From Roseateles depolymerans (GTDB lineage Bacteria > Pseudomonadota > Gammaproteobacteria > Burkholderiales > Burkholderiaceae_C), in assembly GCA_003241055.1 (NCBI GenBank), contig QFOD01000016.1:53335-117334 (forward strand): 64,000 bases of DNA. The letters run 5' to 3'. Positions 27,801-36,976 of this stretch are shown piece by piece (within the stretch, counting starts at the first letter, position 1; the number at the start of each line of letters is the position of its first letter). The translations under genes were made by a program, and so were the position numbers. The notes beneath the pieces are model-generated. The model made no database searches. It was not told the origin of the DNA and was given only the letters and a program-made list of their open reading frames with translations.

Positions 27801-28072
27801 GGCCCATCATCATGACCACCGCGGCCATGGTGTTCGGCATGCTGCCCATGGCGATCGCGCTGAACGACGGCGGCGAGATCCAGGCGCCCATGGGCCGCGC
27901 CATCATCGGCGGCGTCATCACGTCCACGCTGCTGACGCTGGTGGTGGTGCCGGTGTTGTATAGCTACCTGGTGCGGGACAAGAAGCCCGCAGTCAAGGCA
28001 GAAGCGCAGGGCGGTGGAGCCGCGCTGCCGCTGCACGGCATGCCGGGCGCGATGCCGGCGGACAAGGAATAA
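24830..28072 (+). CDS. RND efflux permease (second system)
   Basis: 1080-residue proton-driven transporter partnered with the adaptor upstream. Conserved items are PGASPEAVEREV near residue 55, IGLLIDDAIVVREN with the TM4 aspartate pair near 398, and GLVTKNAILLVDFA near 957. It starts at an ATG seven bases after AAGGAG and ends before a strong terminator. An Arg/Pro-rich segment (about residues 525-570) between the two halves is longer than in typical HAE pumps. No outer-membrane factor follows, so it must borrow one from elsewhere. Confidence 0.95.
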   Translation: MWITRVSIQNPVFATMVMVALCVLGLFSYAKLGVEQMPDITLPGAWIDVRYPGASPEAVEREVAKPLEEAINTIAGVDRIQSRSFEGRVQASVEFTLDTDMNRAMQDLRDRVALAQANFPKDVKPPSMSRFQGDNAQPVVVLALLSASRGARELSMMADLIVAKRLGRVEGVAKVDVGGMVAREVRIDLDPLRLRAYGVTPAEISKALADANSDQPVGLVSDASSDALLRVEGRVKDPKAFAQVVVARRGNLALTLGDLGQLVERERERDSVARINGQPAVSFNVFKQQDANIVATGEAVKEAMAELRKVLPKDVELRLIYANSDWVKGSLTGLRHTLIEGALLTVAIVFLFLHSWRSTIITGLTLPIAVISSFIAVHAFGFTLNFMTMMALSLCIGLLIDDAIVVRENIVRHVGMGKDHYRAAADGTNEIGLAVMATTFAICAVFVPVAFMGGIIGKFFYPFGITVVVAVLVSLFVSFTLDPMMSSVWHDPPNARVKHWPVLGHLIRATDWAMDRLHGGYERLIRWAFSGRRYRVFLPPVPAYGRPFDADGRRLADQPRRLRLATLTPRGLVMWGAFASFVAALMLAPLVGSEFVPETDNGFTQISLRMPVASSVERSDAKVAQVEEILKNYPEIKTVSTVVGSTGEGMATGRNQAALNISLVDRAERNRSQKEVEDAIRADIAKIPGVEVSVGFNRPIWITLLGSDAELLNQVARDFAEKLKKIPGAVDVDTTVKPGLPAYAVRLKDSAIRELGLSAPQIASSLRAYVNGEVATYWTTPDGNQVEVLLRLPREQRQRLAQMGSLPVAFSKDGAPIALDQVATLEPVFNPEVIRRENLQRREAVYAGVQGRASGDVNADVQKLIKATQLPPGISFKVDGAGKQQAEAFNGLLAAMGLAVIFIYIVLASQFGSFIQPIAIMASLPLALIGVMLALLLWRSTLNVFSMIGLVMLMGLVTKNAILLVDFANHARKAGATVHEALLQAGLIRMRPIIMTTAAMVFGMLPMAIALNDGGEIQAPMGRAIIGGVITSTLLTLVVVPVLYSYLVRDKKPAVKAEAQGGGAALPLHGMPGAMPADKE

Positions 28073-28099
28073 CCGATCTCCCTCGAGCGCTTGGCGCTG

Positions 28100-28130
28100 G
28101 GGCCAGCCGCGAGAGTGGCTGGCCCTTTTT
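28100..28130 (+). terminator. rho-independent terminator of the second RND operon
   Basis: Perfect 9-bp stem GGGCCAGCC / GGCTGGCCC with an eight-base loop and five T's, 28 bases after the permease stop. Confidence 0.9.
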
Positions 28131-28226
28131 GTTTCGGCTGAACGCTCAGGCCGCCACGCAGGTGGAGCCACTGAACTTCACGCCGATAGACCGTTCAAAA
28201 CGAGGCGGACCTGACCCTCGGCAGCC

Positions 28227-29507
28227 TCACGCTTCCATGGGCGCAGCCCGTCCTGGCAGCACCCGGTGCAGCTCGTCGGCCAGGACCCGCAGATTCATGG
28301 GCTTGCTGAGGTAGCCGTCCATGCCTGCGCTCAGGCAGGCGCTGCGCCGCAGCTCGCTGTCACCGGCCGTGGCCGCGACGATGGGAAACGGCGGCAAGGT
28401 GCCGATGCGCTGCAGCGACCGCAGGTGCTCGCTGGCCTCCAGTCCGTCCATGACGGGCATGTCCACGTCCATCAGCACCATGTCTGGGGGCTCGTCGCAG
28501 CAGGAGTCGAGGGCCTCGATGCCGTCGCAGGCGACCACCACCTCGTAGCCCAGCGCTTCGAGCTGGCCCCGGGCCACGATCTGGTTCACCAGGTTGTCGT
28601 CGACGACGAGTACACGCCGGCATTCCTGCAGGTACAGCGGCGCCGGCGACGTCAATCGCGACAGCGCCGTCGAGGTCCGCATGTCGACGTGGGCCGTGAA
28701 GCGTTCCAGTTCCAGCGGGCTGAGCGGCAGCACCCGGATGTCGACAGGGCCTTGGCCGCGCTGGCGCAGGGTGTCGGAGCCTGCGACCACGGCCAAGGTC
28801 GTCCAGAGGCTGGGCAGGGCCTCGGCCACCTGCTGGAGCAGCGGCAGTTCCTGGCCGTCGTGCTCCGCGACGATCATCAGCATCGGGGCCGGCCTCGAAG
28901 ACGTCGCCGCGGCGGCATCTTCCAGTGATCCAAACGACAACACATGCCAGCCCAGCTGGCGCAAGCGCACCTCGATCGAATCCAGTGCACCGGGAACCTT
29001 GCTCACCAGCCATGCCACGGCGCCTGCCGCATCGGGTGTGTGCTCGAACGGCGGCTCTTCCGCCGCGACGTCGATCTTCAGTGAAATGACCAGGCCGTTC
29101 TGACTCGCGTCGACGAACTGGACGATGCCGCCGGTGGCGGGACATGGGCCTTCGGCATGAGGCACGAGGCCGCCGTTCGGGTCGACCGTTTCCGGCACTA
29201 GGCGTAGGCGCTGCAACACGCCCACGACAGCCGGGGAGCGGCTCGGTCCCGTGCCAGCCGCGTGGATGACGATGTTGCTGCGTCCGTACACCGGCGGCGA
29301 CGCCTCGGCGCTGAACATGACAAAGCCCGATTCGAAGCAGTCGACGATGCCCAACAGGATGCGGTGAATGCCTGCCCTCAGCTGAGGCCCGGGGTCTTCG
29401 AGCGCCAGGCGCGGCCCGCGATAGTCGAAGTAGGCAACGAGGCCCTTCCTCCTTGCATGCGGCAAGACGTCGCGCGCGCTCTGCGTGAACAGCTCTGAGA
29501 ACTCCAT
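28227..29507 (-). CDS. response-regulator protein with degenerate kinase-like N-terminus
   Basis: 426-residue protein. The C-terminal receiver domain (about residues 303-420) is intact: VLVVDDNLVNQ with the acidic pair, the phospho-acceptor in LMDVDMPVMDG, and the lysine in GYLSKP. The region before it resembles a histidine-kinase ATPase domain in outline (a helix with GIHRILLGIVDCFES, then IVIHAAGTGPS, then ASQNGLVISLKIDV). The N-box asparagines, the DxGxG glycines and any HisKA phospho-histidine appear lost. A second, acid-poor receiver-like segment may lie in between (about residues 185-290). Start ATG 29507 (a GTG two codons earlier is possible). It is divergent from the thiC leader. Partner and output are unknown. 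Confidence 0.75.
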   Translation of the reverse strand: MEFSELFTQSARDVLPHARRKGLVAYFDYRGPRLALEDPGPQLRAGIHRILLGIVDCFESGFVMFSAEASPPVYGRSNIVIHAAGTGPSRSPAVVGVLQRLRLVPETVDPNGGLVPHAEGPCPATGGIVQFVDASQNGLVISLKIDVAAEEPPFEHTPDAAGAVAWLVSKVPGALDSIEVRLRQLGWHVLSFGSLEDAAAATSSRPAPMLMIVAEHDGQELPLLQQVAEALPSLWTTLAVVAGSDTLRQRGQGPVDIRVLPLSPLELERFTAHVDMRTSTALSRLTSPAPLYLQECRRVLVVDDNLVNQIVARGQLEALGYEVVVACDGIEALDSCCDEPPDMVLMDVDMPVMDGLEASEHLRSLQRIGTLPPFPIVAATAGDSELRRSACLSAGMDGYLSKPMNLRVLADELHRVLPGRAAPMEA

Positions 29508-29663
29508 GGGCACACAATGGCTAACTGCTCGTCAGGGTAGATGCAAACCCGTTGCCACATCGTTTCAAGATGTGGGCGAATCGGCTCGCATGAAACGTCG
29601 AGATGCAATCTGACGATCTGTAGCGCCATCGGTGGTGGGCGTCGGCCCGTGCCACAATCGCCC

Positions 29664-29770
29664 CCGCTCCGGGGTGCCGGGGCCTGCCTTGTTGCGGGCC
29701 TTGTCGCTGAGACGGTCGATGACGACCGAACCCGTGAACTTGAACCGGCTAGTACCGGCGTAAGGAGAGC
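29664..29770 (+). promoter_or_regulatory. TPP (THI-box) riboswitch of the thi operon
   Basis: The thi-box signatures occur in order: CCGGGGTGCC-like start (GGGGTGC at 29671), GCTGAGA at 29706, an internal arm, then ACCCGTGAACTTGAACCGG and CTAGTACCGGCGTAAGGA at the 3' side. These match the conserved TPP-binding core. A 9-base inverted pair, GCATGCCAC/GTGGCGTGC, follows at once (29770-29787) and may be part of the expression platform. No T-run is present before thiC, so control is probably by translation or Rho rather than an intrinsic terminator. The rest of the 362-base gap holds no gene. Confidence 0.93.
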
Positions 29771-29875
29771 GCATGCCACGTGGCGTGCAGGCGAGGCCAT
29801 CCATCCGTGGTGGCGCGTCGGTACACCGCAGGCGGCCTTGGAGCAGCGAACCCACAGCTTCAGGAGACCGCCGCG

Positions 29876-31755
<1,880 letters not shown>

Positions 31756-31759
<4 letters not shown>

Positions 31760-32757
31760 AGAACATCGCCATTGCAGGCGCAGGCGTGATGGGCCGCTTG
31801 CTGGCCTGGCAGCTGGCCCGCGCCGGGCACCGGGTAACGGTCGTCGACCCCGCCCACGGCCCCGGCGCGCCCGGTGCCGCGGCCTTCGCCGCGGCCGGCA
31901 TGCTGAGCCCGCGCGCCGAGCAGGAGCATGCCGAACCCGATGTCGTCGCGATGGGCTGGCGCTCGCTGCAGCTGTGGCCGGAGGTCGCCGCCGCGCTCGG
32001 CCGGCCCGCGCTGGTGCGCGTCGACGACAGCCTGCTGCTCGCGCATGGCAGCGACGCTGGCTCGGCCCGGCGCGTGCTGGCGCGGCTGGGCGAGGGGCCG
32101 CAGCCGCTGGACCGCGCGGCGCTGCAGCGGCTCGAGCCGGCGCTGGCGCCCGACCTGAAGGCCTGGCGGCTGCCCGGCGAAGGCCAGCTGCTGCCGCGCG
32201 AACTGCTGCAGGCGCTGGTCGCCGAGGCCCGCGACGTCGACTGGCGCTGGGGTGTCGCGGCCACGGCCGTGCGGCCGCACCGGCTGTCGCTGGGGGACGG
32301 CGGCCCGCTCGATGCCGACCTCGTCATCGACACGCGCGGCCTGGGCGCCCGGTCGGACCTGCCGACGCTGCGCGGCGTGCGCGGCGAGATCCTGTGGCTG
32401 CACGCGCCCGGCGTGGCGCTGCACCGTCCGGTGCGGCTGCTGCACCCGCGCCACCGCGTCTACCTGGTGCCGCGGCCGGGCGACATCGTCGTCGTCGGCG
32501 CCTCGGAGGTCGAGAGCGAGGACCGCTCGCCCATCAGCCTGCGCAGCGCCGTCGAGCTGATGGCGGCCGCCCACAGCGTGCTGCCGAGCCTGGCCGAGGC
32601 ACGCATCGTCCACATGGAAACCCAGCTGCGGCCGGCGCTGCCCGACCACCGGCCCTGCCTGACCCACGAGCCCGGCCTGCTGCGCATCAACGGCCTGTTC
32701 CGCCACGGCTGGCTGCTGGCACCGGCGCTGGCCGAGAGAGCGATCCGACATGTCTGA
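31756..32757 (+). CDS. thiO: glycine oxidase ThiO-type FAD enzyme
   Basis: 333-residue DAO-family flavoenzyme that oxidises glycine to dehydroglycine (iminoacetate) for the thiazole ring. The FAD motif GAGVMG is at residues 8-13. There follow a conserved AAFAAAGMLSPRAEQEH segment, then VRGEILWLHAPG and VGASEVESEDRS, and a C-terminal GLFRHGWLLAPALAE. It starts at the GTG overlapping thiC's stop (GTGA) and its end overlaps thiS by eight bases. Its presence means this organism uses the aerobic, ThiO-dependent route rather than ThiH. Confidence 0.93.
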
Positions 32758-32953
32758 GTTCACGCTGAACCACCAGCCCCAGCCCTGGCGCGAGGGCCTG
32801 ACCATCGCGGCGCTGCTGGCCGAGCAGGGGCGGGCGGCCGACAGCGTCGCCACCGCGCTGAACGGCGCCTTCGTGCCGCGCGGGCGGCGCGAAGAGACGC
32901 CCATTGAGCCCGGCGACGAGCTGACGCTGATCCAACCCATCACCGGCGGATGA
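32750..32953 (+). CDS. thiS: sulfur carrier protein ThiS
   Basis: 67-residue ubiquitin-fold protein ending in the obligatory Gly-Gly (ITGG), which is adenylated and thiocarboxylated to carry sulfur to ThiG. The VATALNGAFVPR strand and DELTLIQPITGG end are typical. It overlaps thiO by eight bases and thiG by four (ATGA). The adenylyltransferase ThiF is not in this operon and must be supplied elsewhere. Confidence 0.95.
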   Translation: MSEFTLNHQPQPWREGLTIAALLAEQGRAADSVATALNGAFVPRGRREETPIEPGDELTLIQPITGG

Positions 32954-33744
32954 CCATGAGCCTTCTTCTTTACGGCCGCGAACTCGGCAGCCGCTTCCTG
33001 CTCGGCACGGCCGGCTACCCGTCGCCCGACGTGCTGCGGCGCGCCATCCTGGCCAGCGGCGCGCAGGTGCTGACCGTCGGCCTCAAGCGCACGCTGGCCG
33101 CGGCCGGCGACAACGGCTTCGTCGCGGCGCTGCGCGCAACGCTGCGCGAGACCGGCGGCCAGCTGCTGCCCAACACGGCCGGCTGCCGCACCGCACAAGA
33201 GGCCATCACGCTGGCTCACATGGCGCGCGAGCTGTACGACACCCGGTGGGTCAAGCTCGAGGTGGTGGGCGACGAGCACACGCTGCAGCCCGACCCCTGG
33301 GAGCTGGTGAGTGCCGCCGAGACGCTGGTCAAGGACGGCTTCGACGTGTTCCCGTACTGCACGGATGACCTGGTCAGCTGCCGCCGCCTGCTCGACGTCG
33401 GCTGTGAGGTGCTGATGCCCTGGGGAGCGCCGATCGGTTCGGGTCAGGGCTTGCTGAACCCCTTCGCGCTGCGCACGCTGCGCGAGCGCCTGCCCGGCGT
33501 GCCGCTGATCGTCGACGCCGGCATCGGTGCGCCGTCGCATGCGACACAGGCGATGGAACTGGGGTTCGACGCCGTGCTGCTGAACTCGGCCGTCGCCCAG
33601 GCGGGCGACCCGGTGCGCATGGCGGCCGCCTTCGGCCACGCGATCGCTGCGGGGCGGATGGGCTACGAGGCCGGCGTGATGGCCAGTCAGGACATGGCCG
33701 TGGCCAGCACGCCGGTGGGCGGCCGGCCCTTCCTGATCCCATGA
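32950..33744 (+). CDS. thiG: thiazole synthase
   Basis: 264-residue TIM-barrel enzyme that condenses DXP, dehydroglycine and ThiS thiocarboxylate to the thiazole phosphate. The Schiff-base lysine is K102 in WVKLEVVGD. Other marks are LLGTAGYPSPDVL, NTAGCRTAQEA, MPWGAPIGSGQGL and IVDAGIGAPSHA. The start overlaps thiS and its stop overlaps the next gene as ATGA. No anomalies. Confidence 0.97.
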   Translation: MTMSLLLYGRELGSRFLLGTAGYPSPDVLRRAILASGAQVLTVGLKRTLAAAGDNGFVAALRATLRETGGQLLPNTAGCRTAQEAITLAHMARELYDTRWVKLEVVGDEHTLQPDPWELVSAAETLVKDGFDVFPYCTDDLVSCRRLLDVGCEVLMPWGAPIGSGQGLLNPFALRTLRERLPGVPLIVDAGIGAPSHATQAMELGFDAVLLNSAVAQAGDPVRMAAAFGHAIAAGRMGYEAGVMASQDMAVASTPVGGRPFLIP

Positions 33745-35258
33745 CGGCCCCCGTCGTCTGGAGCATCGCCGGGCTGGACAGCGGCGGCGGCGCGGGCCTG
33801 AGCGCCGACCAGCGCGCCGCCGACGCGTTCGGCGTGCACCTGTGCCCGGTGGCTGCCGCGCTGACGGCGCAGAACAGCGTGGCGGTCGAGGCCGTCTTTC
33901 CGGTGCCGCCCGAGCAGCTGGACGCCCAGCTCGCCGCGCTGGCGCAAGACCTGCCACCGCGCGCCATCAAGACCGGCCTGCTGGGCGGCATCGCGCAGCT
34001 GCGCGTCGTGACCCGCTGGGTCGACCGGCTGCGCGAACGCGGCCCCGTCGCGCTGGTGGTGGACCCGGTGCTGCGCGCGTCCACCGGCGCCAGCTTTGCC
34101 GACGACGAGCTGCTGCGCGCCTACCGCGAGGAGCTGCTGCCGCGTGCCGACGTCGTCACGCCCAACCGCCGCGAGGCACAGCGGCTGGCGGGCGGCAGCT
34201 GCCCGCAGCAGCAGGCGCCGCAGCTGGGCGTCGCGACGGTCTGCATCACCGGCGGCGACGAGCGCGGCGCGCTGGCCGCAGACTGGCTGCACAGCCCGCA
34301 GGCGCAGGGCTGGCTGGCACTGCCGCGCCGCGAGGCGCGCAACCAGCATGGCACCGGCTGCTGTTTCGCCACCGCGCTCGCGGCGGCGCTGGCGCTGGGC
34401 TTCGTGGCAGCCGACGCCGCCGTGCTGGCCAAGATGGCCACCACGGCCGGCCTGTCCGACGGCGCCTCGCCGGGCGGCGGTGCCGGCCCGGTGCGGCCGC
34501 CGGCCGGCTTCATCATCGACCCCAGCCTGCTGCCGGCGCTGTTCGACACGCTGCCCGCGGGCTGGCCCTCGCGCCGGGGCGGCCCGCCGCTCGTCACCGG
34601 GGTCTACGGCATCACCGCCAGCGGCGCGCACGCGGCCGCACTCTTCGAGGCCGGCCTGGCCACCGTGCAGCTGCGCCTGAAGCGCGGTGAGGCTGAGAGC
34701 GGCGCGGCCTGGCACGCGCGGCTGGCCGCCGAGGTGCAGCCGGCGCTTGCCGCCGCGCGCCGCTGCGGGGCGACCTTCATCGTCAACGACCACTGGCGGG
34801 CCGCGCTGACGCTCGGCGTGGACTTCGTGCACCTGGGCCAGGAAGACCTGCTGGCGCTGGACGCCGCGGGGCGGACCCACCTGGCGCAGGCGCGCGCACG
34901 CGGCCTGCGGCTGGGCCTGAGCTCGCACAGCCTGTGGGAGCTGGCGCGGGCCGCCGTCTGGGCGCCGGACTACGTCGCCTGCGGGCCCGTTTGGCCCACG
35001 CTGACCAAGGCCATGCCGTGGCACCCGCAGGGGCTGGACAACCTGGCCTGGTGGGCAGCGATGTCACCCGCGCCGGTGGTGGGCATCGGCGGCGTGCTGG
35101 CGCCGCCTCAGCTCGCGCAGCTGGCGGCCAGCGGCGCCGCGGCCGGCTGCGTGGTGCGCGGGCTTGCCGAGCACCCCGTGGCTGCCTGGCAGGCCGCCTG
35201 GCGTGACGGTTTGCAGGCGCCGCGCGCGCCGGGCGGCTGGCCTCACCCCAGTCTCTGA
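33741..35258 (+). CDS. thiDE: bifunctional HMP-P kinase / thiamine-phosphate synthase (ThiD-ThiE fusion)
   Basis: 505 residues in two domains. Residues 1-260 are ThiD-like: the substrate loop SIAGLDSGGGAGLSADQ, AIKTGLLGG, VDPVLRASTGA and the catalytic GTGCCFATALAAALALG. Residues 275-500 are ThiE-like: GVYGITASG, IVNDHWRAAL, VHLGQEDL, CGPVWPTLTKAMPW and VGIGGV. Together they phosphorylate HMP-P and join HMP-PP to thiazole phosphate. The domains are linked by about 15-20 residues. The kinase half looks slightly shortened between PNRREAQRLAGG and the GTGC loop. The start overlaps thiG (ATGA). It closes the operon. Confidence 0.93.
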   Translation: MTAPVVWSIAGLDSGGGAGLSADQRAADAFGVHLCPVAAALTAQNSVAVEAVFPVPPEQLDAQLAALAQDLPPRAIKTGLLGGIAQLRVVTRWVDRLRERGPVALVVDPVLRASTGASFADDELLRAYREELLPRADVVTPNRREAQRLAGGSCPQQQAPQLGVATVCITGGDERGALAADWLHSPQAQGWLALPRREARNQHGTGCCFATALAAALALGFVAADAAVLAKMATTAGLSDGASPGGGAGPVRPPAGFIIDPSLLPALFDTLPAGWPSRRGGPPLVTGVYGITASGAHAAALFEAGLATVQLRLKRGEAESGAAWHARLAAEVQPALAAARRCGATFIVNDHWRAALTLGVDFVHLGQEDLLALDAAGRTHLAQARARGLRLGLSSHSLWELARAAVWAPDYVACGPVWPTLTKAMPWHPQGLDNLAWWAAMSPAPVVGIGGVLAPPQLAQLAASGAAAGCVVRGLAEHPVAAWQAAWRDGLQAPRAPGGWPHPSL

Positions 35259-35354
35259 TCGACGGGCGGGGAGCTCTGTCCGGAGCGGGCGGCTCGTGAG
35301 GGTCAACCCAGGCGACGGGGCACCGCCTCAACTGGCAGATCGCCCCTGTCTTGC

Positions 35355-35374
35355 AAATGCGAATCACTCGCATT
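35355..35374. promoter_or_regulatory. Fur box of hemP
   Basis: AATGCGA, spacer ATCAC, TCGCATT is a perfect 7-5-7 inverted repeat at 35356-35374, 11 bases before the hemP ATG. It resembles Burkholderiales Fur boxes and shares 15 identical bases (AAATGCGAATCACTC) with the site ahead of feoA at 44189. It predicts iron repression of hemP. Confidence 0.8.
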
Positions 35375-35385
35375 AGAGTGGCGCC

Positions 35386-35580
35386 ATGAACACCACCAAC
35401 GATGAAACACGCCGGCAGGGAGGGGTCACGCCCGGCGCGCTCAACGGTGCCGAGCCGGCGCTGCCACGGGTCGACAGCGCCACTCTCTTTGCCGGCGCGC
35501 AGGAGTTGCTGATCCAGCACCAGGCCCAGACCTACCGCCTGCGCATCACCGCTCAGGGCAAGCTCATCCTCACCAAATAG
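35386..35580 (+). CDS. hemP: hemin uptake protein HemP family
   Basis: 64-residue protein with a variable N-terminus and the conserved C-terminal half: DSATLFAGAQELLIQHQAQ, YRLRITAQGKLILTK. HemP proteins are small, Fur-controlled and needed for haem or siderophore uptake in several betaproteobacteria. A role as an activator of haem transport gene expression has been proposed for some. A near-perfect Fur box lies 11 bases before the ATG. No TonB-dependent receptor follows. DUF2325 comes next instead. Confidence 0.9.
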   Translation: MNTTNDETRRQGGVTPGALNGAEPALPRVDSATLFAGAQELLIQHQAQTYRLRITAQGKLILTK

Positions 35581-35671
35581 GCCGCTGCCCACGCTGCCTC
35601 GCCGTTTCAGATCCCGCCGCGCCAGCCCGCCGTCGCCAGCCAGCGCTCCACCCCGATGCTTGGAGCCCACC

Positions 35672-35731
35672 ATGCTCACGACTGCCGCACGCACGCCGCG
35701 TGTCACCCGCCACGGAGGCGCCCATGGCTGA
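35672..35731 (+). CDS. possible 19-residue leader peptide before the DUF2325 gene
   Basis: An ATG at 35672 preceded by TTGGAG opens a 20-codon frame (product MLTTAARTPRVTRHGGAHG) whose stop at 35729-35731 lies just inside the start of the DUF2325 gene. Position and ribosome site suggest translational coupling or a regulatory upstream frame. The frame is too short to judge coding bias, so this is speculative. Confidence 0.25.
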   Translation: MLTTAARTPRVTRHGGAHG

Positions 35732-36944
35732 AGCCTGCTGCGCCTTGCACGCCACGCTGCCCGCCGAAGCCGGCGGATCACGCCGCCGCCGGCTCTGGGA
35801 TCTGGGCCACCACGCCCACTGCCCGGTCATCGGTGTCTGCCTGCCGCTGAACCTGGTGCGCCAGCTGGCCAGGAAGCACCTGGTGCTCAAGGGCGATGAG
35901 GACGACTACACGCTGCACTGCAGCCTGGTCAGCGCCAGCAACAACCGCAATGTGCTGAGCGAGACCGTCCAGCGCGAGCTGGAGCAGCGCTACGAGCTGG
36001 ATCGCCGCCAGGCCGCGCAGGCCAAGTGCGTGGACAGCCTGATGAGCTGGTGGCGCACCCGCGCCGAGCAGGGCGACATCGCGGGCGCGCTCTGGGCCAC
36101 GCTGACGCACCCGCGCTGCAACGAGTGGCTCGAAACCCGCGTGCTGGCCCAGGTCCACATGCTTCAGCACCAGGTGGGGGCTGCCCAGCGGGTCGACATG
36201 CAGCGGCACAAGGAGCTGCTGGCCGAACATGCGGCGCTGGCCCGTGACTACGCCGAGGTGCAGAAGCGCGTGACCGACTGGACCCGGGACCGGCACCGCG
36301 AGCAACAGGCCTGGGTTGCCGAACGCGCGCAGTGGCGCGCCCAGGAGGTGGGTCTGCAGGCCCAGCTCGAACAGGCGCGTGATCAGCTGCAGCGCTGGCA
36401 GGCCGCCCACGAAGACCTGGCCGACCGTGCGCTGATGCAGCAGCGGCTGGAGGCCCTGGTGGAGCGCAATCAGGCCTTGCAGCGCGAGCTGCTGCGCGAG
36501 CGCCAGCAACGAGCGCCGCGCGCCGATGAGCCCGCCGTCGTTGCGGAGCCCGCAGCGGCGCCCGAGATGCCGCAGCAGCCGGTGCTGAGCCAGCGCGTGG
36601 TGCTGTGCGTGGGCGGCCGCGGCGGCAGCGTGCCGCAGTACCGTCAGGCCATCGAGGGCTGCGGCGCGCAGTTCCTGCACCACGACGGCGGATGCGAACA
36701 CAAGCCGGCCCAGCTGGAACCCCAGCTCGCGGCGGCCGACCTGGTGATCTGCCAGACTGGCTGCATCAGCCACGACGCCTACTGGCGGGTGAAGGACCAT
36801 TGCAAGCGCCACGGCAAGCGCTGCGTGTTCGTGGACAAGCCCAGCGCCAGCAGCCTGAGACGCGCGCTGGGGACGTTGGACACCCGGGACGCGGCCGATG
36901 CACCGGCCGACAAGCCGGAGCCGGCCCGTCATCTAGCAACCTGA
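35724..36944 (+). CDS. DUF2325 domain protein with coiled coil
   Basis: 406-residue soluble protein. An N-terminal part contains LWDLGHHAHCPVIGVCLPL and CVDSLMSWWRTRAEQGDIAGALW. Residues about 145-270 form a long Gln/Glu/Arg/Leu-rich coiled coil. Residues about 290-385 are DUF2325, with VVLCVGGRGGSVPQYRQAIE, LHHDGGCEHKP, VICQTGCISHDAYWRVKDHC and VFVDKPS. The domain's conserved Cys/His/Asp residues suggest metal or ligand binding. ACGGAGG lies before the ATG at 35724. It sits behind hemP in this Fur-boxed unit, so an iron-linked role is inferred. Biochemical function is unknown. Confidence 0.85.
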   Translation: MAEACCALHATLPAEAGGSRRRRLWDLGHHAHCPVIGVCLPLNLVRQLARKHLVLKGDEDDYTLHCSLVSASNNRNVLSETVQRELEQRYELDRRQAAQAKCVDSLMSWWRTRAEQGDIAGALWATLTHPRCNEWLETRVLAQVHMLQHQVGAAQRVDMQRHKELLAEHAALARDYAEVQKRVTDWTRDRHREQQAWVAERAQWRAQEVGLQAQLEQARDQLQRWQAAHEDLADRALMQQRLEALVERNQALQRELLRERQQRAPRADEPAVVAEPAAAPEMPQQPVLSQRVVLCVGGRGGSVPQYRQAIEGCGAQFLHHDGGCEHKPAQLEPQLAAADLVICQTGCISHDAYWRVKDHCKRHGKRCVFVDKPSASSLRRALGTLDTRDAADAPADKPEPARHLAT

Positions 36945-36948
36945 AACC

Positions 36949-36967
36949 GCGGCAGGCTGCCTGCCGC
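36949..36967. terminator. hairpin between convergent genes
   Basis: GCGGCAG, loop GCTGC, CTGCCGC sits in the 32-base gap between the DUF2325 stop and the carbamoyltransferase stop. It is symmetric and could stop transcription from both sides, but lacks a T-run. Confidence 0.45.
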
Positions 36968-36976
36968 AGCTTGAGC

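Noticed and set aside
24674..28171. A 1165-codon minus-strand frame opposite the second RND permease
   Set aside because: Same antisense artefact. The composition is skewed to His, Gln, Arg and Gly, and the real permease on the plus strand explains the sequence.
29780..29875. Longer ThiC starting at 29780
   Set aside because: It lies immediately after the TPP aptamer. The ATG at 29876 has a proper ribosome-binding site and a family-like N-terminus.
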